From positions 8,122,001 to 8,186,000 of the forward strand of contig OZ176053.1 in assembly GCA_964247055.1 (NCBI GenBank): a DNA stretch of 64,000 nt. The letters are read 5' to 3'. Positions 38,406 to 51,900 of the stretch are shown in pieces. Under the pieces are notes generated by a model. That model did no database searches. It was not told the origin of the DNA and saw only the letters and a list, made by a program, of their open reading frames with translations. The translations under genes and the position numbers were made by a program. Each line of letters starts with the position of its first letter. Position 1 is the stretch's first letter. The DNA comes from Paragordius varius. Lineage: Eukaryota; Nematomorpha.

Positions 38406-39046
38406 TTTATGAATCCTTATTCAAAAAATATTTATAAAAAATGTTAATAGTAAAATCTCTAAAAATTTTAACCGCCATTTCTTTGAAAATTTTTAAGATG
38501 CAACAAAAACTTTAAAATAAAAGGTTTTATCGCTGTGAATTTGGTCTTTTTATTAATGATTGCAGTAAAAATTTTTATTGGTATAATAATTAAAGAATTT
38601 CTGCTCTAATTTAAATTGAAATATATTTTCTATATAAAGTATGATTGATATAATAAAATTAAGCTCAGATTGGCACTAATATTTTTACTTTTAGTTTAAG
38701 TTTAGCTTCGGGCTTTATATATAATAAAATACATAAAGCAGTTTTAATACTCCTAAGATAAATATATTATGTTAGTTTTTATTTATTTATCCTATTATTA
38801 AATTAGGCATGTCCTCCGTTAAATCCAACTGTGGCTACTAAATAAAAGACATAACTTTTTAACACAAAGGGTATCTCCAAAAATCATTTTTAGGCATATT
38901 TTTATATTATATAATCTTAAACGTTTTTTTTGGGCATGGTAACTTTAAAATCAAATTTTAAAAAATATATATTAAATATAAGTGTGGAGCTTTGGATTTA
39001 GAATAAAATTTGCTTCATATGATTCACATTTTTCTGGAGTCCAGTC

Positions 39047-42000
39047 ATGAATTCTCTGTGGTACGCCCTGGTTTGGATAGTTTGCTGGTTTGAGACAATT
39101 TTATCGATACCATACAAAGGTATTAAAAAATTTATAAAATAGCGTGTGATGGAATCGAAACGCACTACTTTGGTCACTATAATATACTTAAATCAATGTT
39201 TACTAATTGTACCCATGTAAAAGGAAGTTTGACACTCTATTCCCTCCAACCGGAGGATGATCTCGATTTTTTAAAAAATATAGAAGTAATAGACGGGTAC
39301 CTTTCTATACGTTCTGTTGGAACAAATATTCCATTGATAAACCTAAAAGTCATAAAAGGTGAAAGGTTATACAAAAGATATTACAAACCATTTGGCGAGT
39401 TTGCTTTATATATTGATGCAAATTCCTATCATGGTCGAGATGATGAGCCAGAGGTCCCAAAGATTCATAAAGGTATTTTTAATTTTATTATTAGTTAATG
39501 ATCCTTATATGACCAATGAAATGTTTGGAAAAATGCGGCGCACCGGTGGAGTAGTACCTGCATTAAATTATTCATATTCACCGCCTACAAATCTTAATCG
39601 GACTTACACGCATCTTAATTATCTCCAATTTTATTCACTTACGGATATTTTACAAGGGGGAATTTTTATAAACTATAATGTTGGTTTATGTTTTGCAGAA
39701 TACATCAATTGGTATGAACTCATAGGCTATCAAAAAAGAAAAAACTATATTAGCTTTGCAAGTATTCTTTAATACCATTTTTAATCAATTAAATTTGAAT
39801 TCCGTCAGACTTTTAGTTTGGTCCGGTTTAGATTGTTCCGGTTCCAAAGATTATTAAAAATTGTTTCGAGTTTTGTATAAACGTTTTAGATAAACTGTTT
39901 ATTTTGGTTTACTATTGTAATTGGTAATTAATTATACAATGTATGTAAATCGAAATAAACCGAATTTTGTTGTATGGTATTTTTTGAAAATCTACTATTA
40001 TTTTTACCTCAAATAAAAAAATAATATAACCAGTTTAAAATTGTATTTATTTATAAAAATATCCTTATAATTTTTTGAACCGTTTTTATTTTTTTCTTAC
40101 ACGGTTTAAAAAAATGGTCTCGGTTATTATGGTAAATACATTTTACATACAGTATGATTGAAAATACCTTGCTTGTCTTTTTAGCTAGAATTTACATTAA
40201 AGAGCACTATTATTGGCTAAAACTAATTTATAAAATAATGAATTTCCTTGGCTTTTTCAGCGTTCAGCCAATAATATTTCCTTTAATAGCCATTTTTAAT
40301 GAAAAACTAGGATTATTCATTCAAACCCACTTTCAACATTTATTTATATGTAATATAATACAAAGCGGTTGATTCAAATTATAGTTTTTAATATCAATCT
40401 AATTTTTAAATTGACTAAATATGGATGGCTTACGTTGATTTTTTACCTGTAGGACACGAGGAGAATTTATGTCCTGTAAAGGGCCAAGAATGTCCCCGTC
40501 ATTGTAATGGCAGTTGTTGGGACTTGGAACATTGTCAAATCCAATTTGACCGTATCTGTAATGCTGAGTGTCCAGCCATTGAGAATTACAAAAGACCGGC
40601 GTGTAGAGGTACGACCCTTGCCCAATGTTGTAATCCTGAATGTGTTAATGGATGCACAGGACCGTATGATACAGATTGTTACATGTGCCGAATGTATACT
40701 CAACCCTTGGCGAATGGGAGGGGGAAACGTTGCCTTGCTACGTGTGAAGGCGCCTCCAATGGACAAACATTACATCTCCACGATAATTTTACGTGTGTGT
40801 CGAGTTGTCCTTCCAAAAACACCGTACTTTTTGGTATGTGTTTATGAATGATGCTATAGAAAGAAAGAATTATATGGGATATTAATAATCGATATTCTTA
40901 TAGTAGTTTTTCATGGTATTTTTATTTAATTCTTGTTCTTTTTCTGTTTTCCATGTGATTGTAACATTATTAAACCCATCGTTTATATTTACAGTAAAAT
41001 CAAAAAGGAATAGTTAAAATATGTTATAAAAACAAAGGGTATTGGAAAAAACCAAAAACGAGTAAATTACGGTAATTAAATGGGCTTAATAATAATGAAT
41101 TATCTTTAATAATCTTATTTAATACCATCGCGTAATTTTTTTGATTAATGAAATACCTATTCATATATCAGTTACTTTTTAATCACTAAGCTATTTTTAA
41201 ACATGTATATATATATATATAGATCAATGTTTGAATCAGTGTCCGACTAATACACGCGAAATTTTTTTGTTCAATAAAACCCTTTCCAATTATTGTTTAC
41301 CAAATGTGACACGTTGCCATTCTAGTCAATTACCTTACTCATTTGGCAATGGGTCAGATTTGAAGCCACCTTTTATGTGGGCTCTTGATCGATTCACACA
41401 CTGTCCCCGTGTGTGTAAGAGTGTCGTTGATATATACTCCTATAATATACATGAACTCCGGGGCTGTAACATAGTTATTGGAGATTTGAACTTGCTTGAA
41501 GTCACAGTTTTGCCTCAAAGGCACCCACTGAATGACACTCACAACAAGCTAGTTAGGCAAACCACGTTAGCCGAATTAGATCAGTTACGATCTATTAAAG
41601 CCATCACCGGTTACCTTCGAATCCAAATTTTGACGCCAGATATAACAAACCTTGATTTTTTTGACAACCTTGAATACATTGGTGGTCGCACCGAATTAGT
41701 ATTTAAACGATATTCATTCAATGCTTTCTTGACCGATTTGGAACATTTAGGGACCAGGTTTGTTTAGCGATTTTTTTAGTAAAATACGTGAGGGTAAATT
41801 TATTTTGATTTGTCAATTAGATCTTTGCGCAATATTCCTGGTGGAGGTATCGGTATATATTCCAACGAGAATTTATGCTACCTAGATAATCCCTCGCTAT
41901 ACACCCTGAACGGAACTTTGCAGCTGTATGATAACGGCAATTTTGCCCATGAATCACACAATGTATGGACGCATTTAACTAATACCCTGCCTAAGGATAT

Positions 42001-42920
42001 ACATCCTTTTAACAATGATTACAATGATGGTAATCTTTGGCTAAATGACACGTATTATAGTCGTGTCTTGACTACCCAAAATGGGGATTATAATCACATT
42101 GTGATTAAAGGAAATGCCCCACATACACGTTGTGCCAAAGAGGGTAGAATCTGTGATGAGCAATGTTTTTCGCCAACGACGGCCAGCTTGCTTGAAACAC
42201 AAGGCTGTTGGGGACCGGGACCACATCGATGTGTTTCATGCGCTAATTCTATCCTATACATTCCAATCATTCAGGATACTATACAAGCTTCAATACTGCC
42301 CAATTCTACGATGGATATTGTTAATGCTCTTAAAATCATACAAAATTTTTTGAATTATTCACTCTTGCATAATGATTTATGGAAGGAGAAAGGAGAAAAA
42401 GATACTACACGATCAAAAGATGTTTTAGATATACTTGGCGCTGAAATCGCCTTTTTACTTGAAGATTTTGATCGGCATCTTGCTAAAAACATGTCTTCCA
42501 ACTTTTATTCTAGATTTTATTCCATTTGTGTTCCTACAATCAGTAATAATGCAATTAATAAAACATATTCCCCTTCTTTAACGTCTCCACTCTACGATAA
42601 ATTTGATATTAAATCTTGGATAACGTTTTATAAATCACATTTCGATTTGCTGGAACAAATTATTCCCCGTACATCAGTTTCATTATCAGGTAACGGTTTT
42701 GCACGCATTTCACAAATAACATTATTAAATATATTTATATTATATATATATATATATATATATTATTTAGACGAATTGGACTTTTACCAAATGTAGTTTA
42801 ACGTGTAAGTATTAATTTAATTGTCGATTGACGTTTTAATTCTATTGTTAATCCAGTTCTGTTTGTTTTGTTTTGAAGATGGATTTCTCTTGTATTGTTG
42901 TATATTTGCATGATTTTGGT

Positions 42921-42969
<49 letters not shown>

Positions 42970-45900
42970 CACAAATACGTTTTCACAATTTAAGCTCTAA
43001 TAATGAATTTAAATAATTATGTAAAAATGCGTCCGTTCATTGATTGCAAATAAACTGCATGTATTAAGTATGTCCACCCTTAAATGCATCAGATAAACCA
43101 CTAATACTAATATTTCTGCATAATTCATATTTACGTTTCAAATAATTTTGTTTGTTATTAAATTATCCCTATTTTTTTGAATAATCAAATATTGTTCTCA
43201 AACTAGGTTAATTAAAATGTACTGATTTACCTGATACTATTTAGTTATTTATATTATGCCTGAATTCACTTGTCCGGATTTATTCTATTTTAATTATGCT
43301 TGCAATTTGTTTAATGTATAAAACTTATTTACATGCATTTTAATATGTGCTTAAATGTTAGGCGATGAATTTACGTTTGCTGACATGAAGTTACAAATCA
43401 ATAAGTTTGTTCAACAAACCTTAGGTCAAGATTTAGGATTAGGTCAATTGAACCATGCCTTACCTCAAAGTCTACTTGTTTATGCTTATGAATCCGACCA
43501 TATAGACAAGCAAAATCCGATCATAACTGAAAAAATGAAAAGTAAATTATTTTACAAAATGAATTGATTATAATAGAAGCAGCTATTTATGTAATAATTT
43601 TTATAGTTTTTATTTAGTTTTTCCTAAATTTATAAAAAGCTATTTCATAGCTTCATGTCATTGGCCTTTTTACGTTACTTGCCTACGTTAAATTTTTTTA
43701 TTGTTTATTCTCGTATATTGTTTTAAGCAAAAATCTCGGAAATTACTTGCAAGTTTTTTTTATAAAAATAAAGATCTTAATAGCTAATTTGCATAATTTT
43801 ACATATAAAAGAGTTTATTTTTTTGAACTTTTTTTCTTAAAATTTTTATTTCTTATACTTTAAAACAAATTGCAATTATGCATAAAGTTTATGTAAAATA
43901 TCTAGCATTTTTTCGATTTATTATGTAAATTATGTTTTTATAAACTTTAATATTTTTTCAAAATACGAACGATTTGCTGTAAAATATAAATTTAATCACA
44001 CTAACTAGTATAAAACACATATACAGGTATATATTTATAAATATTTTACTATATTTCTTTCATATATAAATAATTAATATGTACACTTTTTATTTTCATT
44101 AAAATGTAAGCACTAAAAATAAGACGTAAACATTGACACTTGTAACTTAAACCCCCCCTTTCACTTTTGTCTCCATGTATGTCCATTTTTATTTCTCACA
44201 CATACACAAACAATCATTTATTATAAACATTATCACTCTACTGTCTTTTTGTAAATATAAGTGAAAAACAATGTCATTTTTACACTTCAAGAAAAAGTTA
44301 ACAAAAAACGAAATTTAATTAAGTTTCATTACATTTGCAAGACAAAAATTCTGAATAATTTGAATATGGTTAAAAAAATTGTTCAAATTAAAGTTTTTCT
44401 TGCATTTAGGATCAGGCCTGATCGTTTATATTTATGTTTTTGACTGTGAGTAATTTTGAATAAAATAATTTAATAAACCAATGTTATCACGTGCGACAAT
44501 TAAATTTCTTATGAAATCATTAATTTTATAATTTTTTGTTTATATCATAGTTTTTCAACTATTTAAATCAGGGGTGTCCAACACGCGGAACGAGGGCTCG
44601 CCAATTTGGACCCGCGAAATTTTTGCAAATTGATATATATTAATTACACATTTCGAAAAATATGTTCATAAAATCTTAGTATTATTAATATTTTTTATCC
44701 TGTATAAGTCTTTCTAATTGGCGAGGAACTAGCAATTAGTAAAATATATGGTAGTTATATATTTTTTGCCATTTTTTCCACCCATAATATGTGTTTAAAA
44801 TCCAATAAAATATTTATAATGCCCCCATGTTTTTTAAATGCGGCTCGCTGGATATTCTGAATTACAAATGCTGCGGGTGAAACTATTTCTGTTGAATATA
44901 CCTACTTTTTTTGTTTTATTTTGTATTGTAACATATATTAGATCACTGATTATGACAGTAAAAAATATAAAACTAATGTATCATACATATCTTATCCTTT
45001 AAACAATTATCGATTAGACCCCGCTTCTGGTCACATTTTCCGCTTGTGTCATCATGAGTGTGAGGAAGGATGTTTAGGTGCCGGACCATCAGCCTGTAAG
45101 GCTTGTAAACATTTGGCATACAATGGAACCTGTATGTCCACATGTCCCCAAGGAACATACCCAAATTATGGCCAAAAGATTTGTCAACCATGTCACCCAT
45201 TATGTTTCAAGTAACGATCATATTGCTAAAGCTTATAATGAGAACTAATATAAAATTAATATTTTGTAATTATATTTTAGAGAACAAAATAAAAAAATCG
45301 CATGAGGCATAAAAAGGTGAAAATGAAAGTGCATTTTCTATAAAGAGCCGTTTAATTAAAAATTATTATTTTGTCAAATTTTATTGAGTTAACTTAATTT
45401 GTTAGCAAATATAGTTAGGGTCACGAAATTAATGGTAAAAAATTTAATTATTTATTTTTATTTCTAATTTTAGTTGTACTGGGCCCTTGGATAGAATTGA
45501 TAAAAATGGTTGCTCAATATGTGCTTTAAGTCATTCCATCGATGGACATTTGGTAATTATTATATAACTTAATCAATTTTGTTCAATTTTTACTCATGTG
45601 TTATATATTAAATAGGAATGTTTGAGAAAACATTGCCGTGATGGTTATTACGTGGCTGACGATGACACTTTAAATATTACCAATGTGATAAACCAACGCC
45701 CCAAGGTATTAGAAAATTATGAATTTAATATTTAATGACAGTTAAGAAAATCAAATGTCTTTCAGATGGATAGAGGCAAAAATTTATTATATATAACCAT
45801 TTTTCTAAGCAAGATAATACACATACGATTGCTTACTTATTACCAATTTTTCCATTCATCATACACCTACTTTCACGCTTTTTGTTGTGGAATAGCCTAA

Positions 45901-48900
45901 TAAGGCGTCATATTTCTAAATTATAAAACATTATTTTGTTTTTAAACACTAAATTATTCTTACTACGCATCATAGATATGTAAACGGTGTCATGACCTTT
46001 GTTTTACATGTGATGGCCCTAGTCATTCGGATTGTCGACTTTGTCGTTATTATACCACAAAGAGTAGCTCAACAACACTGGCGACAAACAGTGATATAAT
46101 ATCTAGTTCTCTTCTAAAAAACGGGCCGGGAATTACCCAACGTCTTCACACAACACCACAAAATACCAGCCGATGTACTACGGAATGTCCATTTCGTTTT
46201 TATGGTCTACGTGGTATTACTGCTGCCGATTTACCTAAAACACTCATCAACGTTAATATAACCGATCCATAGTAATATTTTACAACAATTTTTTTTAAAA
46301 AATAATCATTTTATATCTAACCTAAATATTATTTATTATGACCTAATCAGGTTTCGCGGACCGCATTCGAAATATATACATGGGCATTTATAAGTATTTT
46401 ATTACACTTAGAAAATGTCAAATTTTTTAGTTCGTTGCCAATTGTATAGAATTTTTCAAAATATTTATTCGAGAAAAATCAATTTTCTAGCAACGACTGA
46501 CCTAAATGATAATTGTCCAATATACATATATATATATATATATATATGATTATGAATCAAGTTTACATATAAAGTTTTTTAATTTAACCTCCTTAATTGT
46601 AATACACTTACACTCATTATAGTTGGATGGCTGGGAGTGATGCATTCAGACGACGTCGCATCCTCCAATCTCTGAATCGATGTGCTTGTCACGATGAATG
46701 TGCCACTCTTTATTGCCTGGGTCCGCTAGCCTCCCAATGTGTTCATGGGTGTCGGGCATATGTGCTCTTTATTCAACAAGAATCACTATCACCATCTCAT
46801 TCCTACATTAATACAAGAATTAATTCTTACCACCATAGACCTTTGTATGACCAACAGGTATATAAGCTAATATCTTTATTGGTAGCAATCTATTTAGTTA
46901 ATATTTGGAAAAATCTATGAATTTAAAGGCGTTGTATTTTATAAAAAGTGGTTTTCTTTTTTTTAAAATTTGGTATCTTTATTGAAGGTAGTCATGTTAA
47001 CTATATTATGTATTTGTATAGATAATGACATGTGTACCAAAATGTCCCGAAAATATGAAAGTTATAGAAAGAAATGGAATGAAGATTTGCACTGCAAAGT
47101 AGAAATACTCTTTTGATTAATCTTACAAGGGATAATGTATAACAATAGAAATAACATTTTAATTATTCTTTAATGTTTTATTTATAGTATGTCAAGCAAC
47201 CATCATATTATATTAAATTCGTCAGTGGGCATATTTTTATTCGTTTTATTCGTACTGATTATTATTTGGAGGCGACGATACGCTCAGTGCCATAATGATG
47301 CAAAAAAACATGGGAAAAAATTTGTGGTAAATAGATGAATATAGATATTTTAATTTGATTATCATACATTTTAACAAATTATGCGTCTAGTTTTCAACTT
47401 AAAATTACTATTTTAAGATAAAATATATAGAGAGAAAATGGATAAAGATCTTAGTCGATTGAAAATATTTTGTTTAAATCATATCATAGCAAAATTTGCT
47501 TTTTAATAGCCTGGAAAATCTGATTAATGTTACAGACTTAATGACAGAGTATTTGTCTACATTTATTTTTAAATATCTTTTAGCATTTATTAGCAAATTC
47601 ATCGGAATACACTGCCATTTTGGATGATAGTACGACCAGTAATGTGGATGAACTTATAAACAATTATTTGAGTCATAGAGAGGATGGAATTAATTTGTTA
47701 CCACCTCAAACGACAGATGACAATTTTTATGTTGCTAATGGTTACAGAAATTCCCCTCATTCGCCTTCAAAAATAAATTCATTAAACTGTGATAAACTCG
47801 ATGATGAAATTGATTCAAAACATTCCACCATATTGAACCATAGAACTAACAACACAATCAATGTAAAGAATGGTGGCCGTCGTTTGAAAAAAAGGAGAAA
47901 TTTAAAGATTGGTTCCCAGGCCCAGGCCTTGCTCCATAATGGCATGAAAAGTAGTTATCATAAAATTGTCAAACAACATAACACCATACATGTCATACCT
48001 AAACAAAGTATTAAACGCTTACTCAAAATCTCAAAACATACTTGTTATCCTGTACTCTCAATTTATAAGGTTAGTTCATTGATCTTGGTTTTACGAAATT
48101 AAGTTTTGACGCTTATTTTAGCTTATTAGTTCATTCTTGCTAATATATTTACTTAATTCACATTATCTAGGGTGATTGCCGACTTTACGAAAAACCCAAT
48201 AAAGTAATCATAAAAGCCATTAAGGGATGCAAAATAAAACCAAATGCCTTGCAGGTATTTTGACACTTTTTAAAAATTCAATATCATTTATTATATATAT
48301 TAACATAATTTTATTTTCGCTCCATAGATATTAGATCAAATAAATACAGAATCAAGCAATCCTGAAAAATATTTACAGACAAATGGAAATCCCATGAGTA
48401 TATTTCATAATATTTATTTTCAATTTTTCTTAACTTTGAAGGTTAAAAAGAGTTTTACTTTTACATGCACGAACTATTTAAGTTATACAATTTATTAATG
48501 CAAGATTTTATAATTTTTAAATTTTATTAATTAAGTTAATGTTTTTTACAGACAAATGGAAATCCCATGAGTATATTTCATAATATATTTTCAATTTTTC
48601 AAAGAGTTTTACTTTTACATGTACGAAATATTTAAGTTATACAATTTATTAATGCAAGATTTTATAATTTTTAAATTTTATTAATTAAGTTAATGTTTTT
48701 TTAGGAAATAATCTATATTTATCAGCCTAATATAGATTGTTCTATTATATCAATTATTTATTTATTCATATAGAAATGAATCACGTCAAATATATCAATA
48801 GCTCTCCATTCTTGTTTGTGAAAGGATTTATTGGTAATTTTATGTTTCAAATAACATTTATAGTTTTAAAATATAATATTGAGGGGTCGGAAGTTCAAAA

Positions 48901-51900
48901 CATAATCATATAAATATGCGCCCAACAGCTCCTCAATAACATAATGGTCATAGCCTTTTTATATAAGAATAAAACACCAAAGAATTGTTTATTTGCATTG
49001 ATATAGAAAACACTGTAAATGTATTACGCTTGAAAAATTTTAATTTTTATAATTTTGTATATTGGGTTTGCTAATTTTGCCATGCTCGAATTGTTTATCA
49101 AATTTAAATTAGATTTTAGCATGTTAAATTCAGTATTTGCATAGGATTAGTATTTAAACTTATTATAATATTATTTTTGATATCAATAATAAAATATAAC
49201 AATTACATGTTGTTTATTATTTAGGCATGAAATTTAGCAAAATTGCATGACAATAATTTTTTATTTATGAGTATTTTTTGAGTATGGTTCTATATTTTTT
49301 GCTTTTAAATGCGTTGTATCTATTTTTCTTATATGTTTTTTACTTTTAAACATTTTCTGGAATATAAAACTTTATTTAAAACCGCAAATATCTTAAAACA
49401 CTCTCAGAAATGCACAAAAACTTTAAATTGATCAATAATTGACCAGTATCATATTACTCCTTTCTTTTATATACTCATTTATGATTAAGGGATTTCTTCA
49501 TAAACCCATACTTTAATTTTTAACACATTTTTTAGCCGTTGAGCGAGTAAAAAACATTGAGACGGGCCGTAAAAATAACCTTTTATCATGTTTGCAATCA
49601 TCAGCTTTGCAATATTACAAGAGAGAGTACAATCCAAAGCAAGATTTAAAAATAGATCCTGAAAATGCTGCCTTTTACCAACTTTGCAATTATGTAGCAG
49701 TTAATCCATTAACTATTGTGATAGCCATGCCTAATGCTACACCATTATCTTTATTTCTTCGTGGATTAGTTTATAGTAATTACATTCTCTATTTTATGGT
49801 TATTTGAATTTTTTTTTTGATTGGGGTTTTATTTGTTTAGATCATATATGTTTTATTTATGTGATATTTAATTTTCATTTATTATAATTTGGTAAAATAT
49901 ATAAATAATTAAAAAATTTTTCCTAAATGTTTTTGTTCCTTAGTTTTATTAACATATATATATATTTAACAGGTCAATTTTTTTATTGTTAAAAATATAT
50001 TATAAATTAAAGATATTTTTATCAATTTACTAATACTTATACTTTTTACCATGAAATTTAGGCAAGGTTTCTGCTCAGAGTTTTATAAATTTTAAAAGGT
50101 TATTTTCTCAATTTTATATCACTTAATATACATACATACATACATACATATTTTTCAGATCCCGTAAGCGATAATCGGATAAATGATCCCAGCCATCAAC
50201 GTAAACTAGCGATAAGGGAAATTTTGCTCAATCGAATGCCTCAATGGTTTTATCAATTGGCTTCTGCCATGCGATTCTTGAATGAACATGTCGGAATTAC
50301 GCATGCCTTTTTACGTGCTGATTCTATATACCGTAATTTTGATTTTACATTATTTTTCACACAAATATCAGTAGTTTTTCCATCATGTTAAATTTTTGTG
50401 TATGATACAAAAAATTGTAATTATGGAGACAAACATAAAAAACCAAAAGACAAATAATAAAAAACCTAAGTTTGATTTTTAAACCCATGATTTTTTATAT
50501 CTTTCCGTTTTGGCTTGCTAAATAAAAATTTAAGATGTAAATTATGTAGGTTGGCGGTATTAAATGAATAATTGTTGTTTTTTAGATTTTACGTTTTGTC
50601 TTTATAATTTTAAATTTTTTGTATATTTTATTGTTATTGTATAGTTAAAAACCCTCATCAAATAATTTTGGATGATTATTATTTTAACATGTTAATCGAT
50701 GTGCAAAACCTTTCTAGTAAACAACGGATGCAATATATACAGGTAAATTATTTTTTAGTCGTATATTATAGATATGCAATTTATTTTACTGTTTTTATTA
50801 TAAATCAATTTTATATTAGATTATAAGGTTGTGAATTTATTGATTATCTACTTTATATAACTTTTTTATGTTAACAACAAGTTAAAAGGCTTATATATGG
50901 CTATTTTGCTATTTTAAAGAAACTAAATAAAGTATATTCTTTTATTCAATTTTTAGAGAAATTATCGTTGGTTACCCAATGAATGTTTTGACGAAGGTAG
51001 TACATTCTGCTTAGACGCCAAAACAGATGCTTGGTCTTTCGGTAAAATCCCAATTTTTTATTTTATATATTAATGCCTTAAATTTATATCTATTGGCCCA
51101 ATTCTATATGATGTAAAGTATAAGTGATTTATATTAAAAATTTACAATATTTTACCCTTTGAATTCCGGCTCCTTTTTTATAAAAATGACATTATGTATG
51201 AAATTTTATCGAAATATTTATTTGATTACCAAATAAAAAGGCGTTACAATTTGGGAACTTATTTCGTTTGGGCAAATTCCTTATCATGACATGTCTTTGG
51301 CTAAATATGTGAACGAAATAACTACTGGTTACCGATTGCCTCATCCAGTTTTTTGTGGTATTGGTCTCTACAAACTCATGATTCAATGTAAATTATTTAT
51401 ATTTTTCATTTGTTCATTTATTTATATTTAGCATTTTTACCTATATCATGTTGTTTGTAATCATAACAAATGATTTCTATTTAAACGCTAGTTTAATAAT
51501 ACAATGCTTATTAATCAATCAAATTAAACTGGTTAATCTATTTTTTTAATGCGTAAATGTTTTAAAATTTGTGATGGAAACTATTAAATATCCCTCATAG
51601 AGGCATACATTATTTAATGTACCATATTTAACTGATTTATTATATAACTTTTAGGTTGGTTACAGTATCCGCATATACGACCATCATTCTCCAAAATATG
51701 CGAAGATATGTTGGATATACTTTCAAAACCATTGCAAAACTTCCACGGGGATATGGTATATTTTTTTATACACGAACGCAATATATTTTTATAATAATGA
51801 TTTTTGTAAATATTTTAAACCAAACTACATCCTTTTAATACATGTTAGTATATCTTATTTTTTTAAATGAAAACAGATCCTATGGCGAAAATTTGAGAAT

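Larger units (their letters stand above)
35045..39046. other. Intergenic, repeat-rich
   Basis: No coding exon recognised. The stretch holds a weak hAT-like end near 36796, three AACCGG/GGTTCC-rich tracts (36360-36510, 37150-37250, 37840-37915) and the dispersed repeat at 38024-38405. The last hundred bases should include the promoter and 5' UTR of the receptor gene. Confidence 0.5.
48171..51755 (+). other. Receptor pseudokinase domain (nine exons)
   Basis: The C-lobe is recognisable: TDAWSFGVTIWELISFGQIP matches the [20 protein letters not shown] region of EGFR, and YKLMIQCWLQYPHIRPSF matches its YMIMVKCWMIDADSRPKF region. Catalytic motifs are lost. The glycine loop position reads HTCYPVLSIYKG. 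The VAIK site is IIKAIK, so a lysine may survive. The helix-C DE is DQ. HRDLAARN is HAFLRADS (HAF codons at 50302-50310). DFG is DYY (around 50674-50682). The APE-like ALES is LPNE. By these motifs the domain should not transfer phosphate. All nine exons have open frames and matching phases, so it is not a decayed pseudogene. Confidence 0.85.

Noticed and set aside
40507-40851. Second plus-strand frame across the receptor's furin-like exon
   Set aside because: The overlapping frame 40453-40833 carries the conserved cysteine pattern and correct splice phases.
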